Below are positions 1 through 9,787 of a DNA stretch of 64,000 bases, one piece after another. Under the pieces are notes generated by a model that was given only the letters and a program-made list of their open reading frames with translations, searched no databases and had not been told where the DNA came from. This DNA comes from Pseudomonas haemolytica (GTDB lineage Bacteria; Pseudomonadota; Gammaproteobacteria; Pseudomonadales; Pseudomonadaceae). The stretch's first letter is position 1, and the number at the start of each line of letters is the position of its first letter. The stretch lies in contig NZ_VOIW01000004.1 of assembly GCF_009659625.1 (NCBI RefSeq), forward strand, positions 62,001 to 126,000, in the 5' to 3' direction. Position numbers and translations under genes: made by a program.

Positions 1-2
1 CC

Positions 3-1106
3 CAGGAGGGCCTGGAACAAAAGCTGCCGCTGTTATTTTTCAGCCTGCACGAAACCGATACGCCAACGCGCCTGGCCGCCGTGCGCGCTGGCGGCGAGGA
101 ATTCCTCACCGGCACCCTGGAAGCCTCCAGCCTGCTGGAAAAGATCGAAGTGCTGACCTGCGTCGCCCAGTACGAGCCATATAAAGTACTGATCATTGAC
201 GACTCGCGGGCCCAGGCGCTGCACACCGAACGCCTGCTCAACAGCGCCGGCATTGTCACGCGCACCTTGATCGAACCGATCCAGGCCATGGCCGAGCTGG
301 CGGATTTCCAGCCTGACCTGATCATCCTCGACATGTATATGCCTGCCTGTACCGGCACCGAGCTGGCCAAGGTAATTCGCCATAACGACCGTTATGTCAG
401 CGTGCCGATCATCTACCTGTCGGCCGAGGACGACTTGGATAAGCAGTTGGACGCAATGAGCGAAGGTGGCGACGACTTCCTCACCAAGCCGATCAAGCCG
501 CGCCATCTGATCACCACCGTGCGCAACCGCGCAGCGCGGGCACGCAACCTGAAGGCGCGGATGGTGCGCGACAGCCTGACCGGGCTGTACAACCACACGC
601 ATATCCTGCAATTGCTCGAAGACTGCAGCTTCCGCGCCCGCCGCGAGAACAAGCCATTGAGCTTTGCCATGCTGGATATCGACCACTTCAAGCGCGTCAA
701 CGACAGCCACGGCCACCCCATGGGCGACCGGGTGATCAAGAGCCTGGCGCTGTTTCTCAAGCAGCGTTTGCGCAAGACCGACTACATCGGCCGCTACGGC
801 GGCGAAGAGTTCGCCATCGTCATGCCCGACACCGACCTGGAATCGGCCTGCAAGGTGCTGGACGAAATTCGCGGGCGCTTTGCAGAAATCCACTACCCCG
901 CCCAGCCCCAGGATTTGTGGTGCACCTTCAGCGCCGGCCTGGTGGAGCTGTGCGACGGCTCCGACAGCCTGATGATGGCCGCCCAGGCCGACGAAGCGCT
1001 ATACCGCGCCAAGGATGCAGGACGTAACCGCGTACAGGCCGCTCGCACGTCAAAGCAAAGTGCCATCTTTTCACCAGAATCCACCGATTCGGTCATAACT
1101 CTGTAA
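3..1106 (+). CDS. gcbA: Response-regulator diguanylate cyclase, GcbA-like (5' end outside window)
   Basis: The frame is open to the left window edge, so the start lies upstream; 367 codons are visible. A receiver domain (about bases 180-545) shows the acidic pair IIDD, the phospho-acceptor Asp in LIILDMYMP and the conserved Lys in TKPIKP. A GGDEF domain follows, with active-site GGEEF at 798-812 and an RxxD inhibitory site (RKTD) five residues before it, so an active, product-inhibited c-di-GMP synthase is expected. The segment before the receiver (ending near base 170) resembles the tail of another receiver. In PAO1 the gene before the ctpL chemoreceptor and aroQ1 is PA4843/gcbA, linked to surface attachment, which fits the order here. 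Domain calls are seen; the ortholog name is inferred from synteny. Confidence 0.85.
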   Translation, partial: QEGLEQKLPLLFFSLHETDTPTRLAAVRAGGEEFLTGTLEASSLLEKIEVLTCVAQYEPYKVLIIDDSRAQALHTERLLNSAGIVTRTLIEPIQAMAELADFQPDLIILDMYMPACTGTELAKVIRHNDRYVSVPIIYLSAEDDLDKQLDAMSEGGDDFLTKPIKPRHLITTVRNRAARARNLKARMVRDSLTGLYNHTHILQLLEDCSFRARRENKPLSFAMLDIDHFKRVNDSHGHPMGDRVIKSLALFLKQRLRKTDYIGRYGGEEFAIVMPDTDLESACKVLDEIRGRFAEIHYPAQPQDLWCTFSAGLVELCDGSDSLMMAAQADEALYRAKDAGRNRVQAARTSKQSAIFSPESTDSVITL

Positions 1107-1159
1107 CGCAAACGCAATAACTTCAGGCACTTATCTTTTGTCGTCGGTTGAATCCCCGC

Positions 1160-3175
1160 ATGCGCCTGAAGCTGCTGACCAATCTCAATACCCTCCTGCT
1201 GGTGGCCGTGTGCCTTGCCCTCGGGGCGACGCTATGGTGGTCGCAACGGGCGCTGGAGCGTCCGTACTTGTTGATGGAGCGTTACCTGGGCCTGTCCCAG
1301 ATCTTTCAAAACCAGGCGGCCCGTAATATCGACGACTACCTGGCCAGCGGCGACGCCCTGCGCCTGAGCAGCGCCAGCCAGAGCCTGGAGAGCCTGTTGA
1401 AGCAGCTCGACGAACTGCCGGCCGAGCTGGCGCAAAACCTGCGCCCCAGCCTGGCGGACCTGGAGACCTTCAGTAAGACGGCCCTGCTGGCCGCCGGCAA
1501 ACTGGCCGGCGACCCGCAAGCGCTGTTGCTGCAAGCCGAACGCGAACTGGGGGCGAACCTCGAGCAACTGAGCCAATACGCCGGCGCTGTCAATTCCACG
1601 GACGCCGCGCGCTACCTGCCGCCGCTGCTCGCCGCCTCGCAACACCTGGGCAAACTGTCCCTGGCCCGCGATAAGCTGATGGGCAGCGGCCGCGCCGAGT
1701 TGGCCGATGAGGTCGAGCGCGAGATCGCCAACATCCGCACCCAGGCTGACCTGCTGGCGCAATTGCCGTTGCTTGGGGTCAAGGCCAGCGCTGAATCCAA
1801 CACCGACGATTTCTCCGCGCTGATGGGCCTGGAAAACACCGAAAAAACCGAAGCCCAAGACACTGGCGTCGACCTCAAGCGCGAGCTCAATAGCCTGTTG
1901 ACCCGCTATCCCGCCGAACTTCAGCGCACTCGCGAGCAGATCCAGCAACGCGCCGACCTTGCCGCCAGCACCCAGCTGAAAATCGCCAGTGTGCAGCAAG
2001 CCATTGCCGGCCTTGAGCCAGTGGTACGCGCGCAACACGCCACTATCCAGGGCGAAGTGCGCGTGATGCAGGGCATGATGATCGGCCTGATCCTGCTGAT
2101 CGCGCTACTGATCGACACCCTGCAACGCCGCCTGGCGCGGGTGCTGACCAACCTCGCACCGGCCTTGTCCACCTGGGCCGACGGCGACTTCAGTCAGCCG
2201 ATTACCTTAGGCAAGACCAACCGTGAGCTGCACGCCATTGAAGCGTCCCTGAACCGTCTGCGCGCCTACCTGGTGGACCTGGTGGGCACCATTCGCGGCA
2301 ATGCCGAAGAAGTTGCCGGCAGCAGCCGCGCCCTCGCCGACCTGAGCAGCGGCTTGCACGACGGTGCCCAGCGCCAGGCCGGCGACACCGCGCAGATCCG
2401 TGACTCCCTGGGCGAACTGGAAGCCACCATCCAGCAAGTAGCCGGTGATGCCAGCCAGGCCGCCGGTGCCAGTCGCAGTGCAGGCTTTGCCGTCGAGCAG
2501 GGCCAGCGGGTGATCGGCCTGAGCCTGACAGGGTTGCACGCCCTGGTAGGCGAAGTGCAGCAAAATGCGCAGATGATCGAGAAACTCGCGGAGGAATCCG
2601 CCACCATCGGCGGCGTACTCACAGTGATTCGCTCGATTGCTGACCAGACCAACCTGCTGGCCCTCAACGCCGCCATTGAAGCTGCCCGCGCCGGTGAGGC
2701 CGGGCGTGGTTTTGCCGTGGTTGCCGACGAGGTTCGCTCCCTGGCCCAACGCACTGCCGGCGCCACCGCCGAAATCCAGGGCCTGATCGCCGGCCTGCAA
2801 ACCGCCGCGCACCAGTCGGTCCAAGGCATGCGCGCCCAGGTCGAACACGCCGAAGCCACTGCCCAGCAAGCCCAGGCCGCGGATGGCGCGCTGGATGAAA
2901 TCGTCGGGGCGATCCAGACGATTTCCGAGACGGCGGTACGCATTGCCGATGTGACCGCGCAGCAGAGTGGGGCTGTGAGTGAGATACGTGATAACAGCGA
3001 AAGAATTCATCAGCTGGGTGAGGATAATTTGTTGCGCATTGGCCAGGGGCGTAGTCAGGGCGAGCATCTGTTGGTGCTGGGTGGGCAGCTCAACACTGCC
3101 GTACAAGCCTTCCGCGTCTCACCCGCTCTCCCGCCCTATGGAGATCAAATGTGGGAGGGGGCTTGCTCCCGATAG
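1160..3175 (+). CDS. Methyl-accepting chemotaxis protein, CtpL-like
   Basis: Inner-membrane chemoreceptor signalling to CheA/CheW. TM1 lies at about residues 5-25, followed by a largely helical periplasmic sensor of about 275 residues. TM2 is near 300-320, then HAMP and a cytoplasmic coiled coil with the conserved hairpin tip ([20 protein letters not shown], about 492-511). I take ATG 1160 (671 residues); an in-frame TTG at 1148 is the alternative and neither has a clear Shine-Dalgarno. The PAO1 gene in this position is ctpL (PA4844), a phosphate chemoreceptor; the ligand here is unproven. Oddity: the last dozen codons and the TAG stop (3173-3175) lie inside a REP palindrome, giving an atypical tail ending in WEGACSR. 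Confidence 0.9.
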   Translation: MRLKLLTNLNTLLLVAVCLALGATLWWSQRALERPYLLMERYLGLSQIFQNQAARNIDDYLASGDALRLSSASQSLESLLKQLDELPAELAQNLRPSLADLETFSKTALLAAGKLAGDPQALLLQAERELGANLEQLSQYAGAVNSTDAARYLPPLLAASQHLGKLSLARDKLMGSGRAELADEVEREIANIRTQADLLAQLPLLGVKASAESNTDDFSALMGLENTEKTEAQDTGVDLKRELNSLLTRYPAELQRTREQIQQRADLAASTQLKIASVQQAIAGLEPVVRAQHATIQGEVRVMQGMMIGLILLIALLIDTLQRRLARVLTNLAPALSTWADGDFSQPITLGKTNRELHAIEASLNRLRAYLVDLVGTIRGNAEEVAGSSRALADLSSGLHDGAQRQAGDTAQIRDSLGELEATIQQVAGDASQAAGASRSAGFAVEQGQRVIGLSLTGLHALVGEVQQNAQMIEKLAEESATIGGVLTVIRSIADQTNLLALNAAIEAARAGEAGRGFAVVADEVRSLAQRTAGATAEIQGLIAGLQTAAHQSVQGMRAQVEHAEATAQQAQAADGALDEIVGAIQTISETAVRIADVTAQQSGAVSEIRDNSERIHQLGEDNLLRIGQGRSQGEHLLVLGGQLNTAVQAFRVSPALPPYGDQMWEGACSR

Positions 3176-3245
3176 CGGTGGATCAGCTACAGATATTGAG
3201 ACTGACACACTGTAATCGGGAGCAAGTCCCCTCCCACATTTGATC
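3143..3245. repeat. REPIN 1 (paired inverted REP)
   Basis: The left arm GTGGGAGGGGGCTTGCTCCC and the inverted right arm are separated by about 55 bases. The left arm supplies the 3' end and stop codon of the upstream chemoreceptor gene. The right arm carries a C-to-T change (AAGTCCCC in place of AAGCCCCC). Confidence 0.95.
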
Positions 3246-3417
3246 TTCAGTGGATTCAAGACCGTGTCAGGCATGACTGGATCCTGGGCCACAGTCACAA
3301 ATTTCGCGCAATCCTCGCTAATCGTGCTGCCTACTGCATAGAACTGGACAGTCACAAAGGCTTTGCGGCATAGTCGCCGGGTTCTGCCGCACCCACACCA
3401 ATAACAAGGAACAGCCG

Positions 3418-3873
3418 ATGGCGACCTTACTGGTTCTTCACGGACCCAACCTGAACCTGCTCGGCACCCGCGAACCGGGCGTCTATGGGGCAGTGACCCT
3501 CGACCAGATCAACCTCGACCTGGAAAAACGGGCACGTGAAGCCGGCCACCATTTGCTCTACCTGCAAAGCAATGCCGAGTACGAATTGATTGATCGCATC
3601 CATGCCGCCCGTGTTGAAGGCGTGGACTTTATCCTGATCAATCCCGCCGCTTTTACGCATACAAGCGTTGCATTACGTGACGCGTTGCTGGCGGTGAGCA
3701 TCCCATTCATCGAAGTGCATTTGTCCAACGTGTACAAACGCGAACCTTTCCGCCATCACTCTTACTTCTCCGACGTAGCGGTAGGAGTGATCTGCGGCCT
3801 TGGCGCCAGCGGTTACCGACTGGCCCTGGAGGCCGCCCTGGAACAGCTTGAAGAACAGGCCAAGCGCCCCTGA
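3418..3873 (+). CDS. aroQ: 3-dehydroquinate dehydratase, type II
   Basis: Converts 3-dehydroquinate to 3-dehydroshikimate in the shikimate pathway (cytosolic; type II enzymes are dodecamers). The 151-residue length is normal for the family. Recognisable residues are Tyr23 in the flexible lid (REPGVYG), Asn75 (INPAA), His101 (EVHLSN) and Arg112 (FRHHS). The ATG follows an AAGGA-type ribosome site. It is the first gene of the widespread Pseudomonas aroQ-accB-accC operon, with accB starting 24 bases after its stop. Confidence 0.97.
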   Translation: MATLLVLHGPNLNLLGTREPGVYGAVTLDQINLDLEKRAREAGHHLLYLQSNAEYELIDRIHAARVEGVDFILINPAAFTHTSVALRDALLAVSIPFIEVHLSNVYKREPFRHHSYFSDVAVGVICGLGASGYRLALEAALEQLEEQAKRP

Positions 3874-3897
3874 CCGACCCTTGGGAGTTGATGATTC

Positions 3898-4359
3898 ATG
3901 GATATCCGTAAAGTTAAGAAACTGATCGAACTGCTGGAAGAATCCGGTATCGACGAGCTGGAAATCAAGGAAGGCGAAGAATCCGTACGGATCAGCCGTC
4001 ACAGCAAGACCCCGGCCCAACAGTTCTACGCACCACAGATGCAAGCACCGGCTCCAGCCGCTGCCGCCCCTGCCGCAGCACCAGCAGCCGCAGCGCCTGC
4101 CGCTCCAGCCGCCCCTGTGCTGAACGGCTTCGTGGTCAAGTCGCCAATGGTCGGTACCTTCTACCGCACCCCGGCACCGACCTCGCCAGCCTTCGTTGAA
4201 GTGGGCAAGACCGTGAAAGTGGGCGACACCATCTGCATCGTTGAAGCGATGAAGATGATGAACCACATCACGGCCGAAAAAGCCGGCGTCATCGAATCCA
4301 TCCTGGTAGAAAACGGTCAGCCGGTTGAGTACGACCAGCCGCTGTTCACCATCGTTTGA
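3898..4359 (+). CDS. accB: Biotin carboxyl carrier protein of acetyl-CoA carboxylase
   Basis: Carries carboxy-biotin between AccC and the AccAD carboxyltransferase in the first committed step of fatty-acid synthesis. 153 residues: an N-terminal AccC-interaction segment, an Ala/Pro-rich flexible linker at about 45-74, and a C-terminal biotinyl domain with Lys119 in the EAMKM biotinylation motif. The GGGAG ribosome site lies before ATG 3898. accC starts 17 bases after the stop, consistent with co-transcription and coordinated subunit supply. Confidence 0.98.
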   Translation: MDIRKVKKLIELLEESGIDELEIKEGEESVRISRHSKTPAQQFYAPQMQAPAPAAAAPAAAPAAAAPAAPAAPVLNGFVVKSPMVGTFYRTPAPTSPAFVEVGKTVKVGDTICIVEAMKMMNHITAEKAGVIESILVENGQPVEYDQPLFTIV

Positions 4360-4376
4360 ACCGCGGAGCGCCTTCG

Positions 4377-5738
4377 ATGTTGAAACCTGCGAAGAAACTG
4401 CAAAAAGTCCTGATCGCCAACCGCGGCGAGATCGCGCTGCGTATCCTGCGCGCCTGTAAGGAAGAGGGCATCAAGACCGTCGCTGTTTACTCGACGGCCG
4501 ATACCGAATTGATGCACGTGAAACTGGCGGACGAAAGCATCTGCATTGGCCCGCCACTGGCCACGAACTCCTACCTGAAAGTCTCGAACATCATCGCTGC
4601 GGCAGAAGTGACCGGCGCTGATGGCATCCACCCGGGCTACGGCTTCCTCGCGGAAAACGCCGATTTCGCCGAACAGGTGGAAAAATCCGGGTTCGCCTTC
4701 ATCGGCCCGAAAGCCGAAACCATTCGCCTGATGGGCGACAAGGTTTCAGCCAAGGACGCCATGATCGCAGCCGGCGTGCCAACCGTTCCAGGTTCCGACG
4801 GCCCACTGCCTGAAGACGAGGAAACCGCCCTGCGCATTGGTCGCGAAGTCGGTTACCCGGTGATCATCAAGGCCGCCGGTGGCGGTGGTGGTCGCGGCAT
4901 GCGCGTGGTGCACAAGGAAGAAGACCTGATCGAAGCCGCCAAGCAGACTCGCTCCGAAGCGGGCGCCTGGTTCGGCAACCCGATGGTCTACCTGGAGAAG
5001 TACCTGACCAACCCACGTCACGTGGAAGTCCAGGTGCTGTCCGACGGCCAGGGCCACGCCATCCACCTGGGCGACCGCGACTGCTCGCTGCAACGTCGTC
5101 ACCAGAAGGTACTGGAAGAAGCACCGGCACCGGGCCTCGACGAAAAAGCTCGCCAGGAAGTGCTGGCTCGCTGCGTCAAGGCGTGCATCGACATCAACTA
5201 CCGTGGCGCCGGTACCTTTGAGTTCCTCTACGAGAACGGTCGTTTCTACTTCATCGAGATGAACACTCGTGTGCAGGTAGAGCACCCGGTTTCGGAGATG
5301 GTCACCGGTATCGACATCGTCAAGGAGATGCTCAGCATCGCCGCCGGTAACGTGCTGTCCTTCACCCAGGACGACGTGAAGATGCACGGTCACTCCCTGG
5401 AGTGCCGGATCAACGCCGAAGACCCGAAAACCTTTATTCCGAGTCCAGGTCTGGTCAAGCATTTCCATGCGCCAGGCGGCAACGGCGTTCGCGTCGATTC
5501 GCACCTGTACAGCGGCTACAAGGTTCCGTCCAACTACGACTCGCTGATCGGCAAGCTGATCACCTGGGGCGCTACTCGCGACGAGGCCATGGCCCGTATG
5601 CGCAACGCCCTGGATGAAATCGTGGTAGACGGCATCAAGACCAACATCCCACTGCATCGGGACCTGGTTCGTGATGAAGGCTTCTGCGAAGGTGGTGTGA
5701 ACATTCACTACCTGGAACACAAGCTGGCCAACCAGTAA
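4377..5738 (+). CDS. accC: Biotin carboxylase subunit of acetyl-CoA carboxylase
   Basis: ATP-dependent carboxylation of the biotin on AccB. ATP-grasp fold: N-terminal [17 protein letters not shown], glycine-rich ATP loop [11 protein letters not shown], catalytic region [16 protein letters not shown]-terminal domain with [11 protein letters not shown]. 453 residues from ATG 4377, which has GGAG upstream. A TTG at 4356 overlapping the accB stop would add seven residues and is less likely. A strong terminator follows the stop, ending the aroQ-accBC unit. Confidence 0.98.
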   Translation: MLKPAKKLQKVLIANRGEIALRILRACKEEGIKTVAVYSTADTELMHVKLADESICIGPPLATNSYLKVSNIIAAAEVTGADGIHPGYGFLAENADFAEQVEKSGFAFIGPKAETIRLMGDKVSAKDAMIAAGVPTVPGSDGPLPEDEETALRIGREVGYPVIIKAAGGGGGRGMRVVHKEEDLIEAAKQTRSEAGAWFGNPMVYLEKYLTNPRHVEVQVLSDGQGHAIHLGDRDCSLQRRHQKVLEEAPAPGLDEKARQEVLARCVKACIDINYRGAGTFEFLYENGRFYFIEMNTRVQVEHPVSEMVTGIDIVKEMLSIAAGNVLSFTQDDVKMHGHSLECRINAEDPKTFIPSPGLVKHFHAPGGNGVRVDSHLYSGYKVPSNYDSLIGKLITWGATRDEAMARMRNALDEIVVDGIKTNIPLHRDLVRDEGFCEGGVNIHYLEHKLANQ

Positions 5739-5749
5739 GTGCTCCACCC

Positions 5750-5780
5750 AACAAAGCCGCCTTCGGGCGGCTTTGTTGTT
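5750..5780 (+). terminator. Rho-independent terminator after accC
   Basis: A 12-bp stem AACAAAGCCGCC / GGCGGCTTTGTT with a TTCG tetraloop, followed by a T-rich tract, 12 bases after the accC stop. Confidence 0.93.
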
Positions 5781-5812
5781 TGTGGGCCCTCTATTTTGAA
5801 GATGTACACAGT

Positions 5813-5913
5813 GCAAATGTGGGAGGGGGCTTGCTCCCGATAGCGGTGGATCAGTTACAGATGATGAGGCTGACACACTGCTATCGGGAGCAAGCCCCCT
5901 CCCACATTTGATC
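5813..5913. repeat. REPIN 2
   Basis: Two inverted GTGGGAGGGGGCTTGCTCCC arms separated by about 55 bases, in the space between the accC terminator and prmA. Nearly identical to the copy after the chemoreceptor, including the inner GATAGCGGTGGATCAG segment. Confidence 0.96.
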
Positions 5914-6015
5914 CGTGTTCAGTCAGTACAGTCGTCTTCTGCGGTTCGCTCGCGTAAACTTGCGCGCTTTCGCGGCCTACCCGCTGCACATTCATTTTTT
6001 TCAAAGGTGCCCGCC

Positions 6016-6894
6016 ATGCCTTGGCTGCAAGTCCGTCTCGCCATCAGCCCAGAACAAGCCGAAACCTACGAAGACGCTTTCCTTGAAGTAGGCGCCGTGT
6101 CGGTGACCTTCATGGACGCCGAAGACCAGCCCATCTTCGAACCGGAACTCAATACCACGCCGCTGTGGTCCCACACCCACTTGCTGGCCCTGTTCGAAGA
6201 CGGCACCGATGCCGCTGCCGTGCTGGCCCATATGCAATTGCTCACCGGCAGCCCGCTGCCCGAGCATCACAGCGAAGTCATCGAAGACCAGGACTGGGAA
6301 CGCAGCTGGATGGATAACTTCCAGCCCATGCGTTTCGGCCAGCGCCTGTGGATCGTGCCGAGCTGGCACGCCGCACCGGAACCAGACGCGGTCAACCTGC
6401 TGCTGGACCCGGGCCTGGCGTTCGGCACCGGTACCCACCCCACCACCGCCCTGTGCCTGGAATGGCTGGACGGCCAGGACCTGACCGACTGCAACGTGCT
6501 GGACTTCGGCTGCGGCTCGGGGATCCTGGCGATTGCCGCTCTGCTGCTGGGCGCCAAGGAGGCCGTGGGCACCGATATCGACGTGCAAGCTCTGGAAGCC
6601 TCCCGCGACAACGCCGGGCGCAACCACATCCCTGAAGGCAAATTCCCGCTGTACCTGCCGGAGCAATTGCCCCAGGTGAAGGCCGATGTACTCGTTGCCA
6701 ATATCCTCGCCGGGCCGCTGGTTGCCTTGGCGCCGCAGCTGTCGAGCCTGGTCAAGCCGGGGGGGCGCCTGGCGCTGTCGGGCATTCTCGCCGAACAAGG
6801 TGAAGACGTCGCCGCAGCCTACGCCCAGGACTTCGAACTGGACCCGATCGCCAACCGTGATGGCTGGGTACGCATCAGTGGTCGTCGGCGCTAG
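6016..6894 (+). CDS. prmA: Ribosomal protein L11 methyltransferase
   Basis: SAM-dependent trimethylation of ribosomal protein L11. 292 residues from ATG 6016 ([11 protein letters not shown]), the usual PrmA length and N-terminus; an upstream in-frame extension is unlikely. Features: N-terminal substrate-recognition domain, a linker containing [14 protein letters not shown], the SAM-binding motif [13 protein letters not shown] near residue 162, and [11 protein letters not shown], the NxL-type motif of this family. It lies between accC and a zinc-ribbon gene, as in PAO1 (PA4849). Confidence 0.97.
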   Translation: MPWLQVRLAISPEQAETYEDAFLEVGAVSVTFMDAEDQPIFEPELNTTPLWSHTHLLALFEDGTDAAAVLAHMQLLTGSPLPEHHSEVIEDQDWERSWMDNFQPMRFGQRLWIVPSWHAAPEPDAVNLLLDPGLAFGTGTHPTTALCLEWLDGQDLTDCNVLDFGCGSGILAIAALLLGAKEAVGTDIDVQALEASRDNAGRNHIPEGKFPLYLPEQLPQVKADVLVANILAGPLVALAPQLSSLVKPGGRLALSGILAEQGEDVAAAYAQDFELDPIANRDGWVRISGRRR

Positions 6895-6924
6895 AATGAG
6901 CGCTTGCCTGAATCGGATGGCCGC

Positions 6925-8190
6925 ATGACCGACAGTTTCGTCACCCAGTGTCCGCATTGCCAAGCTCGCTTTCGCGTCAACCACGCCCAGTTGAACGTGG
7001 CCCGTGGCGTGGTGCGCTGCGGCTCGTGCCTGCAAGTGTTCAACGCCGCTCGCCAGTTGTTGGAGCAACGCAACCACACGCCTGCGCCGCAACCTGAGCG
7101 GCCGGCTACTGTCGAGCCAGCCGTCAAACCGGCTGGCGAAGCAACTGCACAACCACCGCGGGCAATCAGCCAGAAGCAATGGACAGCCGAAGAGCTGGAC
7201 CTGGATAACCTGGACCTGGACAAAGAACTGGCCAAGCTGGAACGTCGTGAGATTCAGCACACCCAGCCGCCAGGCGCGGAACGTCGCCACCCGGGTGCTG
7301 ATCGCCGGCAAAAGGAAGACTCCCTCAGCGCAAGCCGCGATACGGCCAAGGCCGAGGAAGAAAAGTGGGCTGCCAGCCTGTTCAGTGCCCCACCAGAGGA
7401 GCGCGCGCAGCCCCCTGAGGACCTGCCCGAGCCGGCCAAGACACCTGCGTCCAAACAGCGCACCGAACCGTCCATGTCGGCCCACACCGACGAACTCGAT
7501 GACGAACCGCCGCTGCGTTCTGCCCCTGGCGATGACGACCTCGACCCGCCGCTGACACCTGTCACCGACGCGCGGGATATGCCCGAACCCGAAGAGCCCC
7601 TGCAGTCACGCCGCAAGCGCCCGCGCGCGGAAGCCGGAGTGCACGACGACCTGCTCCACGACCTGGAAGACGACCCTCTGCACCTGTATGCGCAGAAACG
7701 TCCGTCAGGCTGGGGCCGCCGCTTGATCTGGATCACGCTCATCGTACTCGCGGCTGCCGGCCTGGCAGGCCAGTACATCGCTTACCAATTCGATGACCTG
7801 GCCCGCCAGGACGCCTACCGCCCATGGTTCCAGGAGCTGTGCCCGAAACTGGGTTGTACCGTGCCATCGCGGGTCGATGTCGCCCATATCAAGAGCAGCA
7901 ACCTGGTGGTGCGCAGCCACCCCGAATTCGCCGGCGCGCTGGTGGTGGATGCGATCCTCTATAACCGCGCGACCTTCTCCCAGCCCTTCCCACTGCTGGA
8001 GCTGCGCTTTGCGGATTTGAATGGCAGCCTGATTGCCAGTCGTCGCTTCAAACCTGCCGAGTATCTCAGTGGCGAGTTGGCCGGCGTCAGCGAAATGCCC
8101 TCGCAGACGCCGATCCACATCTCCCTGGACATCCTTGATCCAGGCAACAAGGCCGTGAACTACAGCCTAAGCTTCCATTCGCCAGAGTGA
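6925..8190 (+). CDS. MJ0042-type zinc-ribbon / DUF3426 membrane protein
   Basis: 421 residues, function unknown. The N-terminal zinc finger has four cysteines in two CxxC pairs (Cys9, Cys12, Cys32, Cys35). A long acidic, Pro-rich, low-complexity region follows (about 50-260), then a single transmembrane helix (about 267-288) and a C-terminal DUF3426 domain expected outside the cytoplasm. ATG 6925 is chosen because it places the finger at the N-terminus as in relatives; it starts 30 bases after prmA, so the two are probably co-transcribed. The layout suggests a membrane-anchored regulator or adaptor, which is inference only. Confidence 0.85.
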   Translation: MTDSFVTQCPHCQARFRVNHAQLNVARGVVRCGSCLQVFNAARQLLEQRNHTPAPQPERPATVEPAVKPAGEATAQPPRAISQKQWTAEELDLDNLDLDKELAKLERREIQHTQPPGAERRHPGADRRQKEDSLSASRDTAKAEEEKWAASLFSAPPEERAQPPEDLPEPAKTPASKQRTEPSMSAHTDELDDEPPLRSAPGDDDLDPPLTPVTDARDMPEPEEPLQSRRKRPRAEAGVHDDLLHDLEDDPLHLYAQKRPSGWGRRLIWITLIVLAAAGLAGQYIAYQFDDLARQDAYRPWFQELCPKLGCTVPSRVDVAHIKSSNLVVRSHPEFAGALVVDAILYNRATFSQPFPLLELRFADLNGSLIASRRFKPAEYLSGELAGVSEMPSQTPIHISLDILDPGNKAVNYSLSFHSPE

Positions 8191-8375
8191 AGCAACGCAC
8201 ATACCGAGGTTTGACGGTGGATTATTGACTTTGCCGCCGTCGACCAAACCGATGGCGATAAAAAAGCAACTGTTCAGATTTTATCCAATTCAGCCTTTAA
8301 CCAGTCATCGAGAGCGGGTATCATGCCAACCCTTTTTCGAACTCTAATGATCCGGCCCCACAACAGGGAAGTCCT

Positions 8376-9389
8376 ATGTCGGCGGTACGCATCGGCCCAT
8401 ACACATTGCAGAACGGCTTGATCCTCGCCCCGATGGCGGGCGTCACCGACCAGCCCTTTCGTCAGTTGTGCAAGCGTTTGGGCGCGGGTCTAGTAGTCTC
8501 TGAAATGGTTACCAGCGACATGAGTTTGTGGAACACCCGCAAGTCGCGGATGCGCATGATCCACGAAGGTGATCCCGAGCCACGCTCGGTACAGATCGCC
8601 GGTGGTGATGCACAGATGCTGGCGGATGCAGCCCGGGCCAATGTGGAGTTGGGTGCACAGATCATTGATATCAACATGGGCTGCCCGGCCAAGAAGGTCT
8701 GCAACAAGGCTGCCGGTTCCGCCTTGTTGAAAGATGAGCAGTTGGTTGCCGAGATCCTGCAGGCCGTCGTTGGCGCAGTGGATGTGCCGGTGACCCTGAA
8801 GATTCGTACCGGCTGGGACCGGGACAACAAGAATGGCCTGACGGTGGCGAAGATCGCTGAACAGGCCGGGATTACAGCGCTGGCGGTACATGGCCGTACC
8901 CGCGCCGACCTTTATACCGGTGAAGCCGAGTACGACACCATTGCCGCGATCAAGCAGGCCGTGTCGATGCCGGTGTTTGCCAATGGCGACATCGACTCAG
9001 CCGAGAAAGCCCGGCGCGTGCTGCACGCAACCGGTGCCGATGGCTTGTTGATTGGCCGGGCCGCCCAGGGGCGACCGTGGATTTTTCGTGAGATCGAGCA
9101 CTTCCTGCGTACCGGCGAAGTCTTGCCGGCACCGGCGTTGGTCGAGGTGGAACGTATTCTGCTAGAGCATCTGGCCGCCCTGCACGCCTTCTATGGGGAC
9201 GTGATGGGTGTACGCATTGCTCGCAAGCATGTCGGCTGGTATCTCGCCACCTTGCCGGGCGCCAAGGAATTCCGCGCTCAGTTCAATCGTTTGGATGAAA
9301 CGCAGGCACAGGTCGCCACCGTTCGTGAGTTCTTCGCCGAACGTGACAAGAGCCTGGAAACAGGGGATGGAGAAGGGGTGGCCGCATGA
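8376..9389 (+). CDS. dusB: tRNA-dihydrouridine synthase B
   Basis: FMN- and NADPH-dependent reduction of uridine to dihydrouridine in tRNA. 337 residues in a TIM barrel: N-terminal APMAGVTD, the catalytic Cys109 in [16 protein letters not shown], then KIRTGWD, HGRTR and a phosphate-binding [11 protein letters not shown]. The gene overlaps fis by 4 bases (ATGA), the classic dusB-fis operon of gamma-proteobacteria. The 185-base upstream gap probably holds its growth-rate-controlled promoter; I could not assign the hexamers with confidence. Confidence 0.97.
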   Translation: MSAVRIGPYTLQNGLILAPMAGVTDQPFRQLCKRLGAGLVVSEMVTSDMSLWNTRKSRMRMIHEGDPEPRSVQIAGGDAQMLADAARANVELGAQIIDINMGCPAKKVCNKAAGSALLKDEQLVAEILQAVVGAVDVPVTLKIRTGWDRDNKNGLTVAKIAEQAGITALAVHGRTRADLYTGEAEYDTIAAIKQAVSMPVFANGDIDSAEKARRVLHATGADGLLIGRAAQGRPWIFREIEHFLRTGEVLPAPALVEVERILLEHLAALHAFYGDVMGVRIARKHVGWYLATLPGAKEFRAQFNRLDETQAQVATVREFFAERDKSLETGDGEGVAA

Positions 9390-9706
9390 CGATGATGACC
9401 GAGACTTTAGTGAGTGGAACAACACCCGTGAGCGACAACGTCAATTTGAAACAGCACCTCAACACGCCCAGTGAAGAAGGCCAGACCCTTCGCGGGAGTG
9501 TCGAGAAGGCGCTGCACAATTATTTCGCCCACCTTGAGGGTGCTTCCGTCACGGACGTGTACAACCTGGTGCTCTCCGAAGTCGAGGCGCCCTTGCTCGA
9601 AAGCGTGATGAACTACGTCAAGGGCAACCAGACCAAAGCCAGTGAGCTGCTGGGCCTCAACCGTGGCACCTTGCGTAAAAAGCTCAAGCAGTACGATTTG
9701 CTGTAA
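9386..9706 (+). CDS. fis: Fis nucleoid-associated regulator
   Basis: Small DNA-bending protein and global regulator of growth-phase genes. 106 residues; the C-terminal helix-turn-helix ([20 protein letters not shown], about 82-101) is nearly invariant in the family. The N-terminus is longer than in E. coli Fis (98 residues), as usual in pseudomonads. ATG overlaps the dusB stop, so it is translationally coupled. A terminator follows directly. Confidence 0.97.
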   Translation: MTMMTETLVSGTTPVSDNVNLKQHLNTPSEEGQTLRGSVEKALHNYFAHLEGASVTDVYNLVLSEVEAPLLESVMNYVKGNQTKASELLGLNRGTLRKKLKQYDLL

Positions 9707-9721
9707 GCATTCAATCAAACC

Positions 9722-9757
9722 AGAAAGGCGCCCGCGTAAAAACGGTCGCCTTTTTTG
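9722..9757 (+). terminator. Terminator after fis
   Basis: GAAAGGCG paired with CGCCTTTTTT around a CGTAAAAACG loop region, ending in a T run, 16 bases after the fis stop. Confidence 0.85.
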
Positions 9758-9787
9758 CTGACTCCTTTGCTTTTGATGGAAATTGAA

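Noticed and set aside
33..893. Long open frames opposite to real genes (for example minus 33-893, minus 9407-11500 opposite purH, minus 13686-16373 opposite retS)
   Set aside because: They mirror highly conserved genes on the other strand and have low-complexity translations typical of antisense frames in GC-rich DNA.
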